DNA from: Mesorhizobium neociceri
GTDB taxonomy: Bacteria; Pseudomonadota; Alphaproteobacteria; Rhizobiales; Rhizobiaceae
Reading direction: 5' to 3'
Assembly: GCF_013520985.1 (NCBI RefSeq)
Contig: NZ_JACDTY010000012.1
Coordinates: 62,001 to 126,000 of the forward strand
DNA length: 64,000 nt
In this document: one piece after another, positions 26,558 to 35,568 of the stretch
Numbering within the stretch: the stretch's first letter is position 1
Layout of the letters: each line of letters opens with the position of its first letter
Made by a program: the position numbers and the translations under genes
The notes under the pieces: generated by a model
The model's database searches: none
What the model was told of the DNA's origin: nothing
Seen by the model: the letters and a program-made list of their open reading frames with translations, nothing else

Positions 26558-26672
26558 TCAGTCCAGCGGCCGAACCTGCGGCATAGCGGCGGCGAGCGAC
26601 CGCTCGAAAGCATCGATCAGTGTATCGACCTGGGTTTCGGTAATAATCGGCGGCGGGCAGAAGGCAATCGCA
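26558..26672 (-). pseudogene. C-terminal remnant of a class III aminotransferase
   Basis: Read on the minus strand, about 38 codons ending in TGA (26558-26560) give AIAFCPPPIITETQVDTLID followed by AFERSL and a short tail. This matches the usual end of omega-amino-acid/pyruvate class III aminotransferases (AFCPPLIITExxID). No start, PLP lysine region or other upstream part remains: the similarity stops at about 26672, just before the hairpin at 26677. It appears to be a deletion scar. Confidence 0.7.
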
Positions 26673-26676
26673 TGGA

Positions 26677-26705
26677 GCGGGCGCCGATCAATCCGGCGCC
26701 CGCTT
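26677..26705 (-). terminator. Hairpin terminator of the prsD-prsE operon
   Basis: A 10-bp perfect stem (AGCGGGCGCC at 26677-26686 and its complement at 26696-26705) with a 9-base loop lies 39 bases after the prsE stop on the minus strand. There is no strong T run, as is common in GC-rich genomes. Confidence 0.6.
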
Positions 26706-26743
26706 CACATCTGAAATTTGCGATATCCAGGAGGCGGGCGGGC

Positions 26744-28090
26744 CTACCTCTCCCGGAAGGCGCGCTGGAACGAATCCACCAGGGGCTTGGTCAGATAAGC
26801 CAGAAACGTTCGCTCGCCGGTTGAGATGAATGTTTCGACCGGCATGCCTGGATAGATCTGCTCGGGCCTGATCTGCGGCGGCAGCTTGTCGGCCATTTTA
26901 AGCCGGACGGTGAAGTAAGGCAGTCCCGTGCTGGGTGTTATCAGCCGGTCCGCCGAAATGTAGAACACCTTTCCGGGCACTTTCGGCGTCGTGCGCGCAT
27001 TGAGCGCCGTGAACATCATATTTGCGTCCTGCCCCACCCGGATTGAGTCGATATCTTCGGGCTTTATCCTGGCCTCGACAATGAACTCGTTCGTGGTCGG
27101 CAGAAGCTCCATCACAACCTCCCCAGCACGGATGACGCTGCCTTGGGAATTGTAGAGCGATCTAACGATGATGCCGTCCACCGGCGCCCGGATGGTCGTC
27201 CGGTCCAGAACCGATCGGCCAGCGTTGATTTGTTCCTCGAGATCCGCGACCTGCGCCCGTGCTTTGTTCAATTCCATGACGGCATCCTCGACCCGGCTGG
27301 TTGTAAGCCGTTCAATCTGCTGACGCGCTTCCACAGTCTGCGTCGCCGAGCTAGCGATCTGCGCTTCCAGAGACCCTGCCTGGCCTACCAACTCGGCGGT
27401 GCTGCGCAGAAGATCGGTGTATTCCGAACGATTTGTGAGTCCTTTTTCCAGCAGGTCTTTTTTTCGCTCCGTCTCCCCGTTGACGATCGCAATTTGATTT
27501 TCCGCTGCCTTCTTTTGAGCCCTTAGCCCGACAATCGCGTCCTGGAGGGCCATTACCCTTTGCTTCAGAATCCCCTGTTCTGCGGCATAGCGCGCCAACC
27601 GAGCCTGAAATTCCTTATTTTGCTCTCCGAAGACATCGCTGTATTCGGAAGCGTCTGAATAGGATCCGAGATCGCTGGGCAAGACAATCTTCTCGAGGCC
27701 GTCCCGCTCTGCCTCAAGCCGCGCAATGTCAGCTTTTTGGGCAACCCATTGCTTGAGAACGCGGTTGAGCTGGGACTGCGCTACCGTCGGATCGAGCACA
27801 ATCAGGGCCTGGCCTCTTGAGACCTTGTCGCCCTCTCGGACCTTGATGCTGCTGACCACGCCTCCTTCGAGGTGCTGGATCATGACATTTTGCCCTGCCG
27901 CTGCTACCACGCCTGGCGCGATCGTTGCTCCTGCAATCGGTGCAGTGGCTGCCCAGAATCCGAAGCCGAGCAAGAAAAGGGCCACGCTTGCATACCCCGC
28001 CAGCGTGATCCGATCGGTGCGTGTATCGACGTCACGTTGCCAGCGATACGTATTGGCGCCCGTCTGGATGGTTTGGCTACGAACCGTCAT
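26744..28090 (-). CDS. prsE: Type I secretion membrane fusion protein (HlyD/PrsE family)
   Basis: A 448-residue periplasmic adaptor. One transmembrane segment near residues 30-50 (LAGYASVALFLLGFGFWAA) is followed by APGVVAAAGQNVMIQHLEGGVVSSIKVREGDKV, the lipoyl-like hallmark of HlyD-family adaptors. A long coiled-coil hairpin and the C-terminal FYISADRLITPSTGLPYFTVRLKM follow. It bridges the PrsD ATPase to an outer-membrane TolC-like channel, which is not in the window. The start overlaps the prsD stop by four bases. Rhizobial PrsDE export glycanases and adhesins, and the large repeat protein at 46773-50219 is a plausible cargo. Confidence 0.9.
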   Translation of the reverse strand: MTVRSQTIQTGANTYRWQRDVDTRTDRITLAGYASVALFLLGFGFWAATAPIAGATIAPGVVAAAGQNVMIQHLEGGVVSSIKVREGDKVSRGQALIVLDPTVAQSQLNRVLKQWVAQKADIARLEAERDGLEKIVLPSDLGSYSDASEYSDVFGEQNKEFQARLARYAAEQGILKQRVMALQDAIVGLRAQKKAAENQIAIVNGETERKKDLLEKGLTNRSEYTDLLRSTAELVGQAGSLEAQIASSATQTVEARQQIERLTTSRVEDAVMELNKARAQVADLEEQINAGRSVLDRTTIRAPVDGIIVRSLYNSQGSVIRAGEVVMELLPTTNEFIVEARIKPEDIDSIRVGQDANMMFTALNARTTPKVPGKVFYISADRLITPSTGLPYFTVRLKMADKLPPQIRPEQIYPGMPVETFISTGERTFLAYLTKPLVDSFQRAFRER

Positions 28091-29847
28091 TGGCGACCTT
28101 TATCTCCACGCGTGTAGGTAACGGGAAAAGGCACCACTCCTTCGTTGTCACGTGACTGGGAAGCTGCGGGCGATGTGGCTTGCCCCTGTCGCTCGGCAAG
28201 TTTGTCGAGCACGGCCTTGGTCGAACCATCGATCTCGACCTGGCCATTGCGCAGCATAAGTATGCGATCGCATTTGGCTGCGAGGGAAGGCCGGTGGGTG
28301 ATGACAAGCACGGTCGTTTTTCGTGAACGTGCCTGGATGATCGCGCGCTCGAGCGCGGCTTCGCCATAGGTGTCAAGATTTGCATTGGGCTCATCGAGCA
28401 CCAGGATCTTGGGATCGCCGTAAAACGCGCGCGCAAGGCCGATGCGTTGACGCTCACCGCCTGAGAGGCGAACGCCAGCGGGGCCGATCACAGTCGAGTA
28501 TCCGTTCCTCTGCCCCAGGATGAGCTCATGCACCTGCGCCTGTTGGGCCGCCCGGACTAACTTTTCGTCAGGTGCGTCCGGCTCAAAGCGCGCAATGTTC
28601 TGGGCGATTGTTCCTGGGAAGAGTTCGACATCCTGCGGAAGGTAGCCCATATGCCGGCCGAGCTGCTCGGGATTCCAGTTTCGAATATCGCCGCCATCGA
28701 TGCGGATCGCGCCAGAACGGGGTTGAATGGCACCGACGATAAGGCGCGCCAGCGTCGATTTTCCGGCTTGGCTTGGGCCGACGATTGCGACGGTTTCCCC
28801 AGCGGGGACCTCGAAGGTCACCCGCTTTATGAGCGGCAGCGCGCCGTCGGCCGATCCAGGAAGATGATAAACTATCTGATCCGCGCTCAACGCTCCTTCA
28901 GGGGCGGGCAATGCTATGCTTTCCTGCTTGTCCGGCCCGGATCGGGAAGCCGAAAGCCTCTTCCATGCAAGATTGGCGTCGGTGATCTGCCGCCAGCTTC
29001 CAACGATTTGATCAAGAGGTTGCAAAGCGCGCGCGGAAATCATCGAGGACGCAAATATCATCCCGGCGGTCATCTCGTTGTGCAGAACCAGATAAGCGCC
29101 GACGCCTAGTATCGCGATTTGCAGTACCGATCGCGTGGTGCGAGATACACCGCCATAAAATGCGTTGATGCGAGCGAGCCGATCCGAGGCGTGCAGCGAG
29201 CCGGAAAAACGGGCGCCCCAGAACTCTATCGCGTTGGACACCATGCCGAGTGCACGGACCGTTTCGAAGTTTCGCGCGAAGGCCTGCGCCGAATTCATTG
29301 AGGCACTGAGATTCTCCGCCGCCTCGTTGCCGGGCCGCGAACTCGCGACCTGATTCAGCACGGCAATGGACACCATGAGAACCGCTCCGATTACCGTTAC
29401 AAGGAAGAGCAACGGGTGGATGAAATAGAGGAGGCCCACGAAGATCGGCCCGAAGGGAAGGTCGAAGAGAAAGAAAATGGTTCGTGAAGCGATGAACACC
29501 CGCAGGGTGGCCAAGTCGCGTAAGGCCTGGACATCGCCGAGCCCAGCTCGGGGGCCGCTCATTGCGGCGAGAAAAGACGATGCACCAAACGCAACATCGA
29601 GCCGCGCGGCGAGCCGGCTCGCGTATATCCCCCGAACGACTTCGAGCACTCCGAAGAGCAAGAGCGACGAAAGCGCAAGTAAGGTCAGGTAGGTGAGAGT
29701 GTCCAGATTGGCTGCAGGCAAAACCCGATCATATACCTGCAACATGTAGAGGGGCAGAATCAACACCAGGGTGTTCATCACCGCGGAGAAGAGGCCCATT
29801 TCGGCCACGCTTCTCGATAGCACCGTTCTGTTCGAATAATTGGGCAT
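28087..29847 (-). CDS. prsD: Type I secretion ABC permease/ATPase (PrsD family)
   Basis: A 586-residue inner-membrane exporter. The N-terminal membrane domain opens MGLFSAVMNTLVLILPLYMLQVYDRVLP, the signature of PrsD/AprD-type exporters. The ATPase domain has Walker A GPSQAGKST, signature LSGGERQRIGLARA and Walker B ILVLDEPNANLD. There is no C39 peptidase domain, so cargo is not cleaved at a double-glycine leader. ATG 29847 has GAGGGG 10 bases upstream and gives the family length; the frame is open to 29886. Confidence 0.9.
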   Translation of the reverse strand: MPNYSNRTVLSRSVAEMGLFSAVMNTLVLILPLYMLQVYDRVLPAANLDTLTYLTLLALSSLLLFGVLEVVRGIYASRLAARLDVAFGASSFLAAMSGPRAGLGDVQALRDLATLRVFIASRTIFFLFDLPFGPIFVGLLYFIHPLLFLVTVIGAVLMVSIAVLNQVASSRPGNEAAENLSASMNSAQAFARNFETVRALGMVSNAIEFWGARFSGSLHASDRLARINAFYGGVSRTTRSVLQIAILGVGAYLVLHNEMTAGMIFASSMISARALQPLDQIVGSWRQITDANLAWKRLSASRSGPDKQESIALPAPEGALSADQIVYHLPGSADGALPLIKRVTFEVPAGETVAIVGPSQAGKSTLARLIVGAIQPRSGAIRIDGGDIRNWNPEQLGRHMGYLPQDVELFPGTIAQNIARFEPDAPDEKLVRAAQQAQVHELILGQRNGYSTVIGPAGVRLSGGERQRIGLARAFYGDPKILVLDEPNANLDTYGEAALERAIIQARSRKTTVLVITHRPSLAAKCDRILMLRNGQVEIDGSTKAVLDKLAERQGQATSPAASQSRDNEGVVPFPVTYTRGDKGRQ

Positions 29848-30349
29848 CCCGAACTTGCCCCTCGGACAAGCGATCATATTAGACAAGTTTTATATATCAT
29901 GCGGGTTGGTCACGCTATCGGTTGCGCATCTTTTGATAGCCATGGTGAGACAGCCAGCGCAGCTGAGGCCTCACATCATGGTGAAGCCCTTGCGACTCTG
30001 CTGAAGATCACAAAGCATGAGCATCACGTTGCGATAGCACCCGTAGAGGAGTTGCGTTCACGTCAGTGCCACGGAGACAAGACGCTAGGGTGTTGAGGAT
30101 CCCAACCGTCCTGCCCGGAGTTGCTCCCGCACTCGCCCGCGACACTTTTGCCTCCCTTGCCGGCTGAATCGAGCTCGCGCTACTTCTGGGGCGCATTGCT
30201 CCAAGCCGGCGTTCGGACATTCGAATTTCAGCCCACGATGTACGATGTCTGGGCGAGCTCTGGTTCAGCCACAGGCGCGCCACGTACCCGGCAGCGATAT
30301 GCGCCTTCATGCTGGGCTAGACCTGGAGGCCATGCGCCCCCTGTACGGC
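29848..30349. other. Intergenic region upstream of prsD, no gene seen
   Basis: About 500 bases. The first 60 bases are AT-rich (TTTTATATATCATG near 29887) and probably hold the leftward prsD promoter. A 100-codon minus-strand frame at 30008-30310 has no recognisable motif or convincing ribosome site and is not called. Confidence 0.4.
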
Positions 30350-30784
30350 TTACTGCCCGCGCACAACCAGCCAAACAGATGCTAGCCGGGTGAGTGGGCC
30401 GACGATCACGCCAGCCCAGGTGGTGGCGTGCTGTCGGCGGTCTTTGCATTCTTGGCGGATCATATTTTGGACTTCAGAGTAACCAAGTGGCGTCAGGATC
30501 CAGCTGTTAAGCTGGGACGATTTCCTCCACATTGGGTCCTTGTCGCCCGCGTAGCCAATCGGGATATTGAGGCGATCCGCCTTCCGGACTAGTCGCCGCG
30601 TTTTTATCTCCGCAATCTGTTCATAGTATAGCAGCGTTTCCCAATAATGTCGGTACTCCGCCTGTTCCCGCTCCCTAGGCGTGCAAGCATTTGCCAGGTC
30701 GACGTTATAGGCGTGGTCGAGTGCCCTAATGGTTCGCCGATATACCCCAACTTCCAACAACTCTTTGATTTGTAGCGGTATCAT
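30350..30784 (-). CDS. Hypothetical protein with hydrophobic C-terminus
   Basis: A 144-residue protein of no recognised family. ATG 30784 follows AGGGGAG at a good distance. The N-terminal two thirds are charged and helical (IKELLEVGVYRRTIRALDHAYNVDLANACTPRE, then EYRHYWETLLYYEQIAEIKTRRLVRKADRL). The last 25 residues (TWAGVIVGPLTRLASVWLVVRGQ) form a likely membrane anchor. The central part (SQLNSWILTPLGYSEVQNMIRQE) suggests a cytoplasmic domain on a C-tail anchor. It lies between prsD and the coiled-coil gene and may belong to the surface locus. Confidence 0.6.
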   Translation of the reverse strand: MIPLQIKELLEVGVYRRTIRALDHAYNVDLANACTPREREQAEYRHYWETLLYYEQIAEIKTRRLVRKADRLNIPIGYAGDKDPMWRKSSQLNSWILTPLGYSEVQNMIRQECKDRRQHATTWAGVIVGPLTRLASVWLVVRGQ

Positions 30785-31126
30785 ACGGCTCCCCTGCCTG
30801 CGCAAAAAGGAACGCTACGACCTCATATGGCATTCAGTCCATTCCACCACTTGGATGAGCTCACAACGCAAAAGAACTAGGATGAAGTAAAATTTTTTGC
30901 ATTTGAACGGCGGCCTCCACACCTGTTGATCAACTCATGGACTTGCGCCGGCGTGATACCCGTTCTGATGGGCGAAATGCCTAAGCCCCGCTGCCGGAGA
31001 TTCGGCCCAGATCACGAGGATAAAGATCCTGGCAACGGGGGGCTTCCCCTGCGCAATCAGCGGATGTAAGGGTATATTAGCAATTCGTTAAGTTCCTGTT
31101 GGAGTTTGCGTAAGGGGAGTTCGGTC
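30785..31126. promoter_or_regulatory. Divergent intergenic region, probable promoters
   Basis: About 340 bases separate a leftward and a rightward gene. An AT-rich stretch near 30880-30905 (GTAAAATTTTTTGCATTT) and TATATTAGC near 31073 are the only promoter-like composition. The ribosome site AAGGGGAG is at 31112-31119. No repeat or RNA gene was recognised. Confidence 0.35.
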
Positions 31127-32593
31127 ATGAACTTCAGAGGCCTGATCAAGCGTGCTGAAGACGTAGACAAAGCAATTCAGGACCTGCAGACCGATTTGGC
31201 GGACGCGCTGGATGCAAGTCTCGACGCCGAAGAGTTGATGCCGCCCAAGAGCGACGATGTCCCGGAATCCGCGGCGAGATCTGGTGACGGGCCACCCCAA
31301 GCCGATGCGGCAAATGGCGATGGTGCGACGAACGCGGACAGTGCGGGCGATGCAGACAGTTCCGAAGCGGCGCCACGCCTGACCGCCCATACCCAGACCC
31401 GACTGGCGGCATTGAGTGCCTTTGAAGGGCTCTTCCATGACGCCAGGAACTATCTGGAGGAGATCAACGACAAGCTGTCGGAGATCGGCACCTCACACCA
31501 TTTGACGCGCGAATTCCTCAACATCCTCCACAACGACATTCTTCGCGCCAACGAGCTGGAGGTTGCAAATGCCGGTCTGGCCGCCGAACAAAGGACGCTG
31601 TCGGAAAAGCTGCACGACGCGGTGAGAAAGCTGCGCGAGCGTGAAGGCGCATTCGAAGCGCTGCAACAGCGCGAGACAAGCCTGGTTCAGGACCGGGAGG
31701 CGCTTCGTGCAGCGCTTGCCGCGACAAGGCTGGAACTTGTGGAGACAGCCAATGCGAGCGCAAAACGCGAGGCGGAGTTCGGCGACATCGCCAAGCGGCT
31801 GACCGCCAGGACGGTCGAGGCCAACAGGCGCTTGCGCGAGAGCAAGATGCTGCGGGAAAAGCATGTCAGCCTGTCGATCGAGCTCGACAAGGCGCTGAAG
31901 CGGGAATCCCAGGCGCGCCACAGGCTCGACGAGCTCTCGACGATCCATGCCAGCGAAGCGGCGCGGCTTGCGGAGCTGCTGGCCGCGCTCGGCAAGAGCG
32001 AGAAAGAAGAGATGCGGCTCCAGAAGGCATTTGAGGCCGCACAGGCGAAGCTGACGGAAACAACCGAAGCGGCCCGCCTGATGGAAGGCGACAAGGAAGC
32101 CGAGCTGGCTCGCAGTCAGGCGGAAATGCGCGGGTTGGGATCGGAGATCCAGAATCTGCAATCGCGACTGGAGCAAACGTCGAACGAGAACAGCGAGGCC
32201 GCCAACGAGATCGCCAGGCTCAAGGGCGAATTGAACGACACCCTGGCCGAAAAGAAAATCGCCGATGAAAGGTTGTCCGCGCTCACCCAGGACAACGAAA
32301 ACGACAAGATGAGTCTTTCGAAGGTGAACGCCAATCTTTCACAGCTTGCGCTGCAACAGGCATCCGAACAGATACAGTTCGACGTCCAGAGGCAGGAGTG
32401 CGAGGATCTCAAAGCCGAAATCGTGTCACTCAATGCCCGGATCAAGGAACTGCTGCCCTACGAGCGGCTCCATAAGGCCACCAGCGGTAGACCGCGCGAG
32501 GACGGGGTGGTCGAGATAGCCGGGTTGATGGCGAAGAAAGCACGGACAACGGGCAGGCGGCGCATCCGCAGGAATGTCAGCGCCGCTTCGTAA
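31127..32593 (+). CDS. Long coiled-coil protein
   Basis: A 488-residue cytoplasmic protein with no signal peptide or membrane segment. A short N-terminal motif (NFRGLIKRAEDVDKAIQDLQTDLADALDASLDAEELMP) precedes a low-complexity acidic Ala/Asp-rich linker (about residues 45-90). Residues 110-445 are almost continuous heptad-rich coiled coil (for example LRASREKLREREGAFEALQQ-like and EIARLKGELNDTLAEKK). A basic tail (KKARTTGRRRIRRN) ends it. The shape recalls bacterial filament or scaffold proteins, but no family was recognised. It lies next to the export genes, so a role in organising the polysaccharide machinery is possible. That is inference only. Confidence 0.75.
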   Translation: MNFRGLIKRAEDVDKAIQDLQTDLADALDASLDAEELMPPKSDDVPESAARSGDGPPQADAANGDGATNADSAGDADSSEAAPRLTAHTQTRLAALSAFEGLFHDARNYLEEINDKLSEIGTSHHLTREFLNILHNDILRANELEVANAGLAAEQRTLSEKLHDAVRKLREREGAFEALQQRETSLVQDREALRAALAATRLELVETANASAKREAEFGDIAKRLTARTVEANRRLRESKMLREKHVSLSIELDKALKRESQARHRLDELSTIHASEAARLAELLAALGKSEKEEMRLQKAFEAAQAKLTETTEAARLMEGDKEAELARSQAEMRGLGSEIQNLQSRLEQTSNENSEAANEIARLKGELNDTLAEKKIADERLSALTQDNENDKMSLSKVNANLSQLALQQASEQIQFDVQRQECEDLKAEIVSLNARIKELLPYERLHKATSGRPREDGVVEIAGLMAKKARTTGRRRIRRNVSAAS

Positions 32594-33446
32594 CTCGCTT
32601 TCTGATTTTCCAGCGTGTCCGCGACGTCGCTTCGCACGCGCTCCAGAGGTGGCAAGGACGACAGTGCCACGATGGGAGGCCGGCACCTCACCCGGAGAGT
32701 AAACCAATGGGGCACCGGCCAGGCGGATCGACAGGTCCGCCGCGCAGCCAAGGTAGCGTGCGTCGGCACTGCAGGGCATTGGTGCGATCACGGAAAGTGC
32801 AAGCGACAATCCCCTGGTCTTCTGATTCGAACCCTTGCGGGAACGTTCAGCCGGCAGGCTGCAGACGCGTCCGGGACGCAATCGCGGGCCGGCCCGGATC
32901 CTTCTCAGTCGAACGGTTCGTGCTGGTAAAGCTCGTCCATGTTGAGCGATGCCAGGGCGCCGAAAGGTGCCTGCTTTTTCACCCGGCCGCCGCTCAGGAT
33001 CACCACGTCGTCACAAAACGAGATGGTGCTGTGATGGTGGCTGATAACGTCAATGCCCCATGTGCTGATCCTGCAGGATGGTAAGGCGCAGAAGCAGCGC
33101 ACAAAGTTCGTATCGCAAGAGCGCGTGTACATCCTTGGGCGGGGCGGGTCTCGCGGCGTCCTGCTGCATCCCGGCGATCGCCTCATTCACAGCGTCGAAA
33201 TCGGCAGTGAACAGGGATAGGATTCGACGAGCCGTAAGGCTCCAGTAGCGTGACGGCATAGCAGCGGAATGTGACCGATGATCCGCGCCCAGCCATGACA
33301 GTCGCCGAACGATGGACCTGCCATGATATTCCATCGGCATGGCCTGCTCCGATTGAACGTGCGCGGAGACTGCGATCTCGACGCATGCTCGCGGAGCGGC
33401 GAACTTTCAAAGTAGCGACGTGCGAGTTCCCCACGGCGCTTTGGCG
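32594..33446. other. Degenerate intergenic region
   Basis: About 850 bases without an intact gene. Several short overlapping frames exist in all directions, none with a sensible start and domain. On the minus strand, a recognisable ABC-ATPase-like tail is present at 32905-33060 (listed separately). A further 60 codons just upstream in another frame (about 33067-33250) read like a shifted continuation of an older gene. The stretch looks like decayed coding sequence. Confidence 0.5.
32905..33060 (-). pseudogene. Remnant of an ABC-transporter ATPase C-terminus
   Basis: The minus-strand frame ending at TGA 32905-32907 reads IDVISHHHSTISFCDDVVIL then SGGRVKKQAPFGALASLNM. This resembles the H-loop region (ISHHxxxxxxFCDxVxxLxxGRV) at the end of many ABC ATPases. 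Walker A, signature and Walker B are absent upstream because the frame breaks at about 33060. A truncated, frameshifted gene is the simplest reading, though the similarity is short. Confidence 0.45.
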
Positions 33447-34154
33447 TCAGGTCGAGATGTACGACCGATCAAATCCGGCTGCTTTGATAAGCCCCGCATG
33501 GTCGTGCAACTCGACCACACCATTACGGAATGAAGCCAATCCGCTTTCTCGCAAATCCTTCAACACGCGACTTACATGCACAGCTGAAAGTCCTAACGCG
33601 TCGGCCAGTTCGGCCTGGGTCAGCGGGCATTCAAAACGGTCCGGATAGGTCGTTGCTGATCGATGTGCGCGGCAGGCCAGTTCAAGAAGAAAGTGAGCCG
33701 TGCGTTGCACAGGTCCCCTTCTACTGACTCCGGCCAGATGTTCCGTAACCCTGGAATACCGCCTTGCCTCAGCCAGCAGGATAGTCTCGCAAATGGACTG
33801 CGGATAGCGTGATAAACAAGTGCGGACAGGACCGATCAACCCTATCGCAGTCACGTCGGAAAGAGCCGTTACCGTCTCGCCCCCTTCTCCGCTGAACTCA
33901 ATCGAGGCAATTTCGCGAGGGAGCGCAAAATCGATGATGTGACGCGAGCCGTTCGGCAATGTCTTGAAGAAAGCGACCCATCCCGCAGTCACAACAAGGA
34001 TAAGGGAGCTAGCCTGATGCTCGCGTACAATCGTCGTGTTCGCTGGATAGAGGCGGCGCACAGCGCCCGGCAGTACAGAGAATCCCTTTTCCCAACTCGC
34101 GTCGGCAAGCGTAGGTTCCCTCGCCAATCCAAAAGCCTGTTTTGATAAGCCCAT
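33447..34154 (-). CDS. Crp/Fnr-family transcriptional regulator
   Basis: A 235-residue regulator. The N-terminal cyclic-nucleotide-like beta-roll includes RRLYPANTTIVREHQASSLILVVTAGWVAFFKTLPNGSRHIIDFALP, and the C-terminal helix-turn-helix reads CPLTQAELADALGLSAVHVSRVLKDLRESGLA. No cysteine cluster of the Fnr type is present, so an oxygen-labile iron-sulfur centre is unlikely. ATG 34154 is chosen; the frame stays open to 34217. It lies between export genes and could regulate the locus. Confidence 0.88.
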   Translation of the reverse strand: MGLSKQAFGLAREPTLADASWEKGFSVLPGAVRRLYPANTTIVREHQASSLILVVTAGWVAFFKTLPNGSRHIIDFALPREIASIEFSGEGGETVTALSDVTAIGLIGPVRTCLSRYPQSICETILLAEARRYSRVTEHLAGVSRRGPVQRTAHFLLELACRAHRSATTYPDRFECPLTQAELADALGLSAVHVSRVLKDLRESGLASFRNGVVELHDHAGLIKAAGFDRSYIST

Positions 34155-34574
34155 TTTGCCCAGATAACTCCCCCCAATGATCGCCCCTTCGATCAACCTG
34201 AGGACGCAAACCATCAACTGGACAAAAAGTTCCCTCTAATCCTTCAGCCGAATGGCTTCGCTGCCTACCACCGTTGGGTACGGCCTTACCGCTTTGGGTG
34301 CATCCGTCGTGGCGCCCTGGCACACAACGACGTCCGGGAGGATCGCGCAAACCGCCTGAATCATTGGTATAAAGGTCGATCAAGCTTCGGTCATCTGGGT
34401 CGAAGCTGGCCCCTACGATCTAGTTGCGGGATTGCCCTCAGCTGGTTGCCCTGGGACTTCCGACAGCGCCGATCGTACGCTTTCGAACACATTTTTTTCT
34501 AGGCTGCGCCCAGCGAACGTCACCGCTACTTTGCGATCGCGTCAGCTGTTAAAACCCCTCGCCAAACAGAATGC
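34155..34574. other. Intergenic region, no gene seen
   Basis: About 420 bases upstream of the Crp/Fnr gene. The leftward frames here only shift across the regulator's 5' end and lack start signals. A T-rich spot near 34490-34500 (ACATTTTTTTCTAGG) is the only notable composition. No repeat, RNA or further remnant was recognised. Confidence 0.35.
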
Positions 34575-35153
34575 TCAACTTGATAGCAGCCCTGTTTGAC
34601 GCTTTTCTGAAAGTCCGTCGGGTACTGCGGCTCGCGCTGAAGCCGGAATAGCTAATCCCCCACGCGGATCGGGAGCCGGTAATTCTTGCCAAGGCGGGCC
34701 GGCGATCACCCGGGTATCTCTTTCGAGACCCTCCGTCGCGCCGGTCGAAACGATTTGCTCCATCGGCTTGGCTGCCGACTTCCGGCGCCGCAGCGCACGC
34801 TTGGCGTTGTAAGTCTGCCATCTTTCTTCGGCCACCTCCAGGTCGTCGAGTGCAGATATGACCGATGCAAGGCGGGTCTCGATTTGGGCAAGTCGCTTCC
34901 AGGCGGAAAGCAGGGCAACTGAAACCAGCAAACTGTAGGCCAAAACGACAACGGCTGCACCAGCGGGGCGTTCGATGCCGAACACAATCAAGGCCCCGGC
35001 TCCAATAAAAAAGGCAAGGGCCCCATAGCCCAGCAACCGGCCCTTGTTCAGAAGGAGCATCAACGGCCAGGTTGCTGACAGCATCAGAATGGACAACGGT
35101 CTGTTGACCGCCCAATCCACAAGCCCCGCAATAACGTCGCTGTAAGTATCCAT
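34575..35153 (-). CDS. Hypothetical membrane protein with coiled-coil segment
   Basis: A 192-residue protein of no recognised family. Residues 10-85 hold three hydrophobic segments (ILMLSATWPLMLLL, LGYGALAFFIGAGALIVFG, GAAVVVLAYSLLVSVALL). A helical stretch RLAQIETRLASVISALDDLEVAEERWQTYNAKRALRRRK follows, then a proline-rich cytoplasmic tail. ATG 35153 is used. It is divergent from the ExoP-like gene and may belong to the same surface locus. Confidence 0.6.
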   Translation of the reverse strand: MDTYSDVIAGLVDWAVNRPLSILMLSATWPLMLLLNKGRLLGYGALAFFIGAGALIVFGIERPAGAAVVVLAYSLLVSVALLSAWKRLAQIETRLASVISALDDLEVAEERWQTYNAKRALRRRKSAAKPMEQIVSTGATEGLERDTRVIAGPPWQELPAPDPRGGLAIPASARAAVPDGLSEKRQTGLLSS

Positions 35154-35568
35154 ATCAACCTCTGACGAAGGCCGACTGCTTGCTTGGCGTCTGGGAGCGC
35201 AAGCTCTCCCGCGCGCCTGATCGCGGTCGGTGGTAGCGTTCCAGACCTCCCGGAAGAGCGACAGATGTCCCGGCGAATGTCCTAAGGTCTGAAAGGCTTG
35301 TCGGGTAGACCAGATCGACCTTTAGCCGATTTACTACTCAATAATGGTAATGGCGACGATGTTCGCGAAGCTGTTATGTTTCGGACTGGCCGGCGATGCT
35401 ACCGGTCGTCGGGCGGGAGCGATTTGGACATACCGAATGGCGGGGACCAACCCTGTTAGGTGTTTTCATTGCGCTTAAACAGGCGGTTGCCCGAATTATT
35501 TTGACGTGAAGCAAATTCAGCCGACGCTGGAGGGGCGGAGTTGTGCTGCTGATCGCAAGGATTCGGAA
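35154..35568. promoter_or_regulatory. Upstream region of the ExoP-like gene
   Basis: About 415 bases between divergent genes. A 7-bp inverted repeat (CAGACCT near 35243, AGGTCTG near 35285) and AT-rich patches (TTTACTACTCAATAATGGTAATGG near 35329-35353, split here by GC-rich flanks, and GAATTATTTTGACG near 35492-35505) are the visible structures. Polysaccharide promoter control by a nearby regulator is plausible, but no defined operator was recognised. Confidence 0.35.
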
